The notes beneath the pieces were generated by a model. The model did not search any database, had not been told where the DNA came from, and worked only from the letters and a program-made list of their open reading frames with translations. Source: Ideonella_A sakaiensis_A (lineage in GTDB: Bacteria > Pseudomonadota > Gammaproteobacteria > Burkholderiales > Burkholderiaceae_C). From it: a stretch of DNA of 64,000 nt. The stretch's first letter is position 1; every line of letters starts with the position of its first letter. The stretch lies in the NCBI RefSeq assembly GCF_048320135.1, contig NZ_CP182947.1:3410001-3474000 (forward strand), read 5' to 3'. Shown piece by piece: positions 58,530 through 64,000 of this stretch. A program made the translations under genes and the position numbers.

Positions 58530-59345
58530 ATGACCGAGCTCGTATTCCACAGGGCTGAAGTTCTGTCCCATGATGCCCAAAAATATTCGTCGACCGAAAT
58601 TTTTGGCGGGGGTGCATATGCGTTTGCAGTCAACGGTGTTGTGACCGCAGGTACACGTGATATCCAATCCCAGTCCACTACTCATGAACACCAAGCTCTT
58701 TGGGTACGAGACCTCGACACTGGGCAGGAGATCAATCTTCAGCTCAGCGATGTCGGCTTCCGGGCTCGTCCTGGCCACATCCTGACGCTTGCCGCAGACG
58801 CCCGCGATGGCACTTGGGAGAGACTTGCCAACGAGTCCACCGGTGAATCGAATGATCGCGCTGGGAAGTTCAGTCGCACCGCGGCTGAACCTATGCTGCA
58901 AAAACAGCATCAAGGATGGGCTGCCGGCGTTTTATTACTGATACCGTTGCTTAATTGGATCGCGGGAATATTTGCGCTGGTGTATACGCTGAATCATCCA
59001 CTGTCTTACGCAGGGCTTAAGGTTCCCGGTGTGGCCACGCGGACCTTCAAGGAAATCGGTGCAGGCGTGGCGGCATTTGTCGGTCCTTACGCCTCGATAG
59101 TCTTTTCGCAGGAAGGCTTACCCTTCTTTGCGTTTCTCAGTCTAGTGGTGGCGGTTTGGGGTGCGTTCCTCTACGGGAAGTACTGGAAAGAGGCATACGC
59201 TGCGGCGGCAAAGGTCTGCCTCGATCGAGCGGCGCTGTTCGATGCCAAGTTCGCGGCTTTTCGCAAAACGCTCCCGCCAATGCAACAACGGGCGGGGGCG
59301 GCGTCCGACCGTGGCGGCGCGGCCCCGATGGAGCTCGGTGCCTGA
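58530..59345 (+). CDS. hypothetical membrane protein
   Basis: 271 residues. The N-terminal half (1-125) is soluble with beta-like segments (FGGGAYAFAVNGVVTAGTRD, LWVRDLDTGQEINLQLSDVG), followed by helices at about 131-153, 175-192 and 198-215 and a charged C-terminus. No known family. It follows the ankyrin-like gene by 44 bases and shares its less GC-rich base composition. Ribosome site aaagga. Confidence 0.65.
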   Translation: MTELVFHRAEVLSHDAQKYSSTEIFGGGAYAFAVNGVVTAGTRDIQSQSTTHEHQALWVRDLDTGQEINLQLSDVGFRARPGHILTLAADARDGTWERLANESTGESNDRAGKFSRTAAEPMLQKQHQGWAAGVLLLIPLLNWIAGIFALVYTLNHPLSYAGLKVPGVATRTFKEIGAGVAAFVGPYASIVFSQEGLPFFAFLSLVVAVWGAFLYGKYWKEAYAAAAKVCLDRAALFDAKFAAFRKTLPPMQQRAGAASDRGGAAPMELGA

Positions 59346-59560
59346 CGGACTTAGGGAGGCGCATGGGGTTGATCCAATCGTGCCTCGATTCCCCAGGCTT
59401 CCTCGGCGTCGGCACTTAGCCAGTGACGCAGCTCAGCAGAAGGGCGGTACAGCGGTCCGAGATGTCACCGGGCGGCCCGGGGCTCGTCGGAGACCGCACG
59501 AATGTGATGCATCAACCGCGGTCGCATTGGCCGCTCGAGCAGAATCAACGACCGTGCAAA

Positions 59561-59593
59561 AAGGGCTCGTGAGTCATTGACTCACGAGCCCTT
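59561..59593 (-). terminator. strong hairpin, minus-strand terminator
   Basis: A perfect inverted repeat of 16 bases around a single T (59561-59576 and 59578-59593). On the minus strand it is followed by a run of five T (tttttgc), the form of an intrinsic terminator for a gene ending there; on the + strand the run is weak. Confidence 0.75.
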
Positions 59594-59637
59594 CTCTGGT
59601 TCTGGTGGCGCTTCAGGGATCCACCACCAAATCTCGT

Positions 59638-59811
59638 TCAAGAAGGCTGCATCCGTTCAGCATCAAGGACTTGCAGCTCTGACGTCCACGGCCGGGTGAA
59701 GGCAGGAGCGTCAACCTGAAGTGTATCCCTTTCCTCCAGTTTCTGGGGATTCAAATTGTCCATTCTGAACAGGGCAGATTTTGGCCTGCGCTGTCGCGGA
59801 AGAAGCTCCAT
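59638..59811 (-). pseudogene. decayed minus-strand gene fragment
   Basis: Minus-strand frame from ATG 59811 (open further up to about 59880 without a start): MELLPRQRRPKSALFRMDNL, then NPQKLEERDTLQVDAPAFTR, ending at 59638. A one-base shift then gives FLNEIWWWIPEAPPEPEKGS with a stop inside the terminator at 59561-59593. Compact, protein-like content with an adjoining terminator suggests a real gene 3' end, now broken. No family recognised. Confidence 0.35.
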
Positions 59812-59937
59812 GGACGCGACGACGGCTACCCTCCCATCTGCAAAGGCCAGCTGGGCGGGCCTGCGATTGGTGCAGCCTCATGCGCGCTCGGAGGGCATCA
59901 AACCTGAATGCTTCCCACATATGTCGGTACGAGGAAA

Positions 59938-59970
59938 CCCCCCACATAGGGGGCGGTGAATCCCTAGGGG
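59938..59970. promoter_or_regulatory. paired GC palindromes upstream of the repeat lipoprotein
   Basis: ccccc-acata-ggggg (59939-59953) and ccctaggg (59962-59969) have centres about 19-20 bases apart, close to two turns of DNA, which would put them on one helix face about 55-85 bases before ATG 60024. This is the kind of site a dimeric activator such as a LuxR protein could use. The regulator is unknown. Confidence 0.35.
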
Positions 59971-60023
59971 CTCAAAGGCCTCGTTTTGCTTACCCTGGAC
60001 CACCAGGCGGGAGGGCAGCGGCC

Positions 60024-63000
60024 ATGGCGATCAAGCTGAATCGGTGGTTGGCTCTGTGCCGTACGTGGATGATGGCCGCGGTCATCATCGTTGTCGCTGC
60101 CTGTGGCGGGGGCGGAGACTCAGGCCAGTCAGGATCGCCTGGTTCGTCGCCAACAGCGCCGGTGCCGTTGCCACCAGTGGTTGCGACAAATGCCGCTCCC
60201 ACTGGTGGTCGATTGGTCGAAGTCTCATCGGTTGCCGTCAGCGAGATCACCGCCAGTTGGCTTCCTGCTACAGATGACAGTACCGAGGAAGCGCGCCTGC
60301 GCTATCAGCTCCATCTGTCATCAGACGAAGGCTTCGTTCCGTCGCCTGGAACGCTCGCTCTCGAGACAGTCGGCCAGACTTCCGGGGTCATCACTGCAAG
60401 CCTAGTCCCGGGTAGCAGATATTTCGTCAAGTTGGTCATCCTTGACGAGCAAGGAGCGAGCTCGGTCGGAAATGGCCTCCCCGTGACGGTGGCTGCAATG
60501 GCGGCATTGCCAAGATCGGAAGCGCCCGTGCGAGTTCTCTCGGCGCAGGAGGCCAGCAGCATCGGTCCTGACTCAGTGGCGATGCCTGCTGGTGCGCTAC
60601 CACCTGCAGTCGGGTCAGTCATTGCAGGCGAGGAAGGCAAGGGCTATCTGCGCAGGGTGACTGGGGTGGTGCCGTCGAATGACGGGACCGTCGTGATGAC
60701 ATCTCCCGTCGCACTCAATGAGGTGCTGACTGGAATTCACCTGTCCTCGACCTTTCGGATGCCCGCGTTGCCAAAAGCGACGCCAAGCGGTACCTCTGGG
60801 GCCCTAGGTATACGCATGGCCTCGACGCCTGACACGGAGATTCGGTCATGGCCCGACACGCGTCTCACTTATCAGGCCGGTCGTGTGGCTACCGTGGGGG
60901 ATAAGAAGACGATCCTATCTGTAAGGGACCAAAAGCGTGCGGTTGCATTTTTTTATGAAATTGGCAAGGTAACCAGTGTCAGCGGCAGTTGGGGTTTAAT
61001 CCTCGCGCCTTCAAATATTCAGGTGCAAGTCGGCCACAAAGGGGAGACATTACTTTCTGCCACTACCACTTCTGACCGGGCACCACTATTTGGTTCGCGG
61101 GTCGGAATCTGCAAATTCGACTTCGGGATTATCAGCAATGAGGATCCGAATGTCGAAGCCCGAGATGTTGGAGTGGGTACCGTTGGCCCTTTGATTGCTG
61201 ATGTCAAAGACTCTGTCACTGGTCGCATCACTAGTGCCAGACAGGCTTTCGAATTTGGCGCAACCTCAAACACGGCCAGTAGGCTTCCTTATAGAGTCAA
61301 GGCGCGCGTCTATCTGGAGGACGAAGACAGAAAATGCGAGCCGCCGAAACCTTTTGAACTCCTGTCACGGCCAGGCGGTGGGTGGCGAGAGACGATTGAC
61401 ATCGAGATAAAGATTTTCGTCGGGAGCGACACGTTTCCTAGCGAGGAAGTAGTCGTTCGCCCGTTCAAGGGCTCGGCAGAAGGCGCAGCGCGGTTCGATG
61501 TCAGTAATACCGCTATCGTGAGCTTCGATCCGACGATCAGCTACGACGTACGCCTGAGCACCTTGGGATCGCTCCAGTATGCAAAGCTCATGATTGAAGC
61601 GAAGCCAATGGTACTGCAGACGTTGACCGTAGTCGCCGAAGGTCGGGGTACGATCAAGGACGAGGCCCCTCTGATTGCACCAAGGAAGTTCTATAAGGTT
61701 TTTGCAACTCCCGCTGGAATTCCAGTTGTAATCAGCGGGGAGTTTTCTCTCCGCTTGAAGATTGAAGGAAACGTTACCGGAAAGATCGATGCCACGGAGG
61801 AGTTCAGATTTGGTTTTGATCGAATGGCATATGGCATTGAATGTCAGGGTTTGGTCGACTGCAAGCCGCTCGAAGAGTTGCATCCGGTAATTGACCTGAA
61901 GGTGGGTGGGAATGGGAAGGCGGAGGCGTCGCTCCGACTTACTCTGGTACCAATGCTCACGATTTCTGCCTATGAAACGCTAAATGGTCAAGCCACCCTC
62001 GAGCCATTTGTGTTAGGTAGGGCTGGGATCGAAGGCAACGTCGTATTCGAGGGTGCGGTTGACCCCGATTTTGTAGGACCTGTCTACAGTTTTGACAATG
62101 ATTATCGTCTTGCGGCTGCCGAGCTGAATGCCGGTCTCAACGCGTACCTATATGCAGATTTCGGGCCGTTTGATAAAGCGTGGTGGGCATGGCCGAAGGG
62201 ATCGGCCTCTTCAAACTATCAGACTCACGAGAAACTTGCACTTGCTGAAAGCAAGATTGCTCAGTTGCCAGAGCTTACGGGTGCAGTTGACCTTGTGACC
62301 GTCAATCCGGACGACGCCAGCGCCATTCGAATCCTAGGGAATGCCCGCGAGACTGCGAATCCATTCCTTGCGCGATTTCCTCACATGCCCGCCACTCTCA
62401 TCAGATGGCAGCGATGGACAACGCCAAAAGTGTTGGCGCCTCTCGGGGTTCCGGTCGAAACCTACCGATTCGTTCCCAGGGCAGGCGCGGCAGATGGTGA
62501 ATTTTGGCTCGGGTTGACACGACCGGGCACCTATATCGTTCGACTTGCAGGGTTCAACGGCTGGGGCACTTGGGCTCGTCAATATGTCGACGTGCCTGTG
62601 ACCGTCACGGATGCCAACAACAATGGGATCCTGGACCATCTCGAATCTAGAAACCCAGGTTCGAACGCGATCATGGTGGATTCCGCAACCTGCAGTCCGC
62701 CCGTTGTCGGCGTCGCAATGAACTGCATGGTGACCGGCCGCAACCTGCCGACGGTGATATCTATGTCCGCGAGCAACTGCACGCCTCTTCCGATGAACTT
62801 GGTGGCAGGAGGCACAGGCGCAATCAGGCAGTTTTCTTGCACCCCCTCCGTTGCGGGCGCAAGCGTTGTCGTTTCCTATAGCGTGCCCGGATACTCTGCG
62901 ACGCTTCCACAAATCCCAACCCGAACTGTCAGCGCGGCTGCACCGGTGCTCGTGGCACCGACGCCGACCGCGCCGAGCGGGACGATCAACACGCTGACCC

Positions 63001-64000
63001 CGGTGTTCACCTGGAGCGGAGGCTCGGGTGCGGCCAACTACGAGATCAATGTCAGTGACACGACGACCGGCGCGATCGTGCTCAGGCAGCAAGGCATCAG
63101 CACCGGGAGCACCAGCTTCACGATGCCGGCGGGCACACTGGGGAACTCACGCCAGTACCGCTGGGACATCTCGGCCTGTCCGAACGTTGCCTGCAATGCA
63201 GGTTATGAGACCAGCGGCAACCTGACGTTCACGACGCCGGCGGCCGCACCGACGCTGGTGGCGCCGACGCCGACCGCGCCGAGCGGGACGATCAACACGC
63301 TGACCCCGGTGTTCACCTGGAGCGGAGGCTCAGGTGCGGCCAACTACGAGATCAATGTCAGGGACACGACGACCGGCGCGATCGTGCTCAGGCAGCAAGG
63401 CATCAGCACCGGGAGCACCAGCTTCACGATGCCGGCGGGCACACTGGTGAACTCACGCCAGTACCGCTGGGACATCTCGGCCTGTCCGAACTTTGCCTGC
63501 AATGCAGGTTATGAGACCAGCGGCAACCTGACGTTCACGACGCCGGCGGCCGCACCGACGCTGGTGGCGCCGACGCCGACCGCGCCGAGCGGGACGATCA
63601 ACACGCTGACCCCGGTGTTCACCTGGAGCGGAGGCTCGGGTGCGGCCAACTACGAGATCAACGTCAGGGACACGACGACCGGCTCGATCGTGCTCAGGCA
63701 GCAAGGCATCAGCACCGGGAGCACCAGCTTCACGATGCCGGCGGGCACACTGGTGAACTCACGCCAGTACCGCTGGGACATCTCGGCCTGTCCGAACGTT
63801 GCCTGCAATGCAGGTTATGAGACCAGCGGCAACCTGACGTTCACGACGCCGGCGGCCGCACCGACGCTGGTGGCGCCGACGCCGACCGCGCCGAGCGGGA
63901 CGATCAACACGCTGACCCCGGTGTTCACCTGGAGCGGAGGCTCGGGTGCGGCCAACTACGAGATCAACGTCAGGGACACGACGACCGGCTCGATCGTGCT
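60024..64000 (+). CDS. very large lipoprotein with tandem repeats (partial, 3' end outside window)
   Basis: The frame stays open from ATG 60024 to the window edge (1325 codons read). N-terminus: lipobox VVAAC (Cys27) then a Gly/Ser/Pro-rich linker (CGGGGDSGQSGSPGSS). An Fn3-like domain (about 58-152) follows, then a long beta-rich region of unknown type (about 200-850), a calcium-loop-like DANNNGILDHLE (863-874), a Cys-containing domain (about 876-970) and, from residue 973, 102-residue repeats with FTWSGGSGAANYEI. Surface-exposed adhesin or binding protein is likely. Residues 300-800 have more AT-rich codons than the repeats. Ribosome site gggagg (60009-60014). Confidence 0.85.
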   Translation, partial: MAIKLNRWLALCRTWMMAAVIIVVAACGGGGDSGQSGSPGSSPTAPVPLPPVVATNAAPTGGRLVEVSSVAVSEITASWLPATDDSTEEARLRYQLHLSSDEGFVPSPGTLALETVGQTSGVITASLVPGSRYFVKLVILDEQGASSVGNGLPVTVAAMAALPRSEAPVRVLSAQEASSIGPDSVAMPAGALPPAVGSVIAGEEGKGYLRRVTGVVPSNDGTVVMTSPVALNEVLTGIHLSSTFRMPALPKATPSGTSGALGIRMASTPDTEIRSWPDTRLTYQAGRVATVGDKKTILSVRDQKRAVAFFYEIGKVTSVSGSWGLILAPSNIQVQVGHKGETLLSATTTSDRAPLFGSRVGICKFDFGIISNEDPNVEARDVGVGTVGPLIADVKDSVTGRITSARQAFEFGATSNTASRLPYRVKARVYLEDEDRKCEPPKPFELLSRPGGGWRETIDIEIKIFVGSDTFPSEEVVVRPFKGSAEGAARFDVSNTAIVSFDPTISYDVRLSTLGSLQYAKLMIEAKPMVLQTLTVVAEGRGTIKDEAPLIAPRKFYKVFATPAGIPVVISGEFSLRLKIEGNVTGKIDATEEFRFGFDRMAYGIECQGLVDCKPLEELHPVIDLKVGGNGKAEASLRLTLVPMLTISAYETLNGQATLEPFVLGRAGIEGNVVFEGAVDPDFVGPVYSFDNDYRLAAAELNAGLNAYLYADFGPFDKAWWAWPKGSASSNYQTHEKLALAESKIAQLPELTGAVDLVTVNPDDASAIRILGNARETANPFLARFPHMPATLIRWQRWTTPKVLAPLGVPVETYRFVPRAGAADGEFWLGLTRPGTYIVRLAGFNGWGTWARQYVDVPVTVTDANNNGILDHLESRNPGSNAIMVDSATCSPPVVGVAMNCMVTGRNLPTVISMSASNCTPLPMNLVAGGTGAIRQFSCTPSVAGASVVVSYSVPGYSATLPQIPTRTVSAAAPVLVAPTPTAPSGTINTLTPVFTWSGGSGAANYEINVSDTTTGAIVLRQQGISTGSTSFTMPAGTLGNSRQYRWDISACPNVACNAGYETSGNLTFTTPAAAPTLVAPTPTAPSGTINTLTPVFTWSGGSGAANYEINVRDTTTGAIVLRQQGISTGSTSFTMPAGTLVNSRQYRWDISACPNFACNAGYETSGNLTFTTPAAAPTLVAPTPTAPSGTINTLTPVFTWSGGSGAANYEINVRDTTTGSIVLRQQGISTGSTSFTMPAGTLVNSRQYRWDISACPNVACNAGYETSGNLTFTTPAAAPTLVAPTPTAPSGTINTLTPVFTWSGGSGAANYEINVRDTTTGSIV
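62940..64000 (+). repeat. 306-bp near-identical tandem repeats
   Basis: Units begin at 62940, 63246, 63552 and 63858 (last one cut by the window end); the period is exactly 306 bases, 102 codons. Units differ by a few bases: Ser/Arg at gtcagtgac or gtcagggac, Gly/Val at ctggggaac or ctggtgaac, Val/Phe at aacgttgcc or aactttgcc, Ala/Ser at ggcgcg or ggctcg. The near-identity points to recent expansion or ongoing homogenisation. Confidence 0.95.

Larger units (their letters stand above)
59346..60023. other. 678-base intergenic region
   Basis: Between the membrane gene and the large lipoprotein gene. It holds a decayed minus-strand frame (59638-59811, perhaps extending to about 59880), a strong minus-strand terminator (59561-59593) and two GC palindromes upstream of the lipoprotein gene. 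The first 215 bases show nothing I can support. Confidence 0.5.

Noticed and set aside
59711..59947. 78-residue minus-strand frame
   Set aside because: It is an alternative frame over the decayed fragment at 59638-59811 and has less protein-like content.
62940..64000. CRISPR-like array
   Set aside because: The repeats are 306 bases, contiguous and in one reading frame, so they are protein domain repeats.

Overview
This GC-rich 64 kb window most likely comes from a proteobacterium, probably a betaproteobacterium near Burkholderiales/Rhodocyclales. The clues are a Bug/TctC-type periplasmic receptor, a proteobacterial GshA and a HoxFUYH NAD-linked hydrogenase. I saw no rRNA, tRNA, CRISPR array, insertion sequence or recognisable integrase, so the taxonomic call is inference.

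Left edge (1-3.9 kb): short same-strand genes (methyltransferase, YhbS-like acetyltransferase, tiny membrane protein, GFA, ASCH, NTF2-like lipoprotein, membrane protein). Several are bounded by halves of integron attC sites; two stop codons lie inside the R'' box. It looks like the decayed end of an integron cassette array. From 3.9 to about 35 kb the same kind of small single-domain genes continues on the + strand, with one minus-strand exception (EthD-like), often with overlapping stop/start codons but without visible attC sites. There are at least twelve intact GNAT domains plus a GNAT remnant, five GFA proteins (three in tandem), four VOC proteins, two DUF1801 proteins, separate TfoX N- and C-domain proteins, UPF0158, MOSC, DJ-1, HIT, CutA, RidA, DUF421, YcgG/DUF1989, a P460-like cytochrome, UDG-like, GGCT and YegP. 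Three broken genes lie among them: a GNAT tail, a truncated TIR domain beside a mini DUF4157 protein, and a frame-shifted small ORF.

Middle (35-43 kb): Cu/Zn superoxide dismutase, a membrane diguanylate cyclase, an adenylate cyclase-FHA protein, then a minus-strand block of gshA, secreted nuclease, zinc metallopeptidase, BON lipoprotein and CsbD, the last three with visible terminators.

Hydrogenase block (43.3-53.3 kb): hoxF-hoxU-hoxY-hoxH-hoxW-hypA-hypB-hypF-hypC-hypD-hypE, nearly all overlapping, with a good FNR/ANR-type box just upstream of hoxF. It encodes a soluble NAD-linked [NiFe] hydrogenase (diaphorase HoxFU, hydrogenase HoxYH), its C-terminal protease and a maturation set. HypF is a short form carrying only the Kae1-like carbamoyltransferase part, and the NuoE-like domain of HoxF has lost most cluster ligands. 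A Bug receptor with its own terminator follows.

Right end (54.4-64 kb): a minus-strand TPR-LuxR regulator and ECF sigma factor, three + strand envelope genes of unknown function, an intergenic region with a decayed minus-strand ORF, a strong terminator and paired GC palindromes, and then a very large lipoprotein gene (open to the window edge) ending in near-identical 306-bp (102-residue) tandem repeats. The right end is less GC-rich than the rest and may have been acquired.
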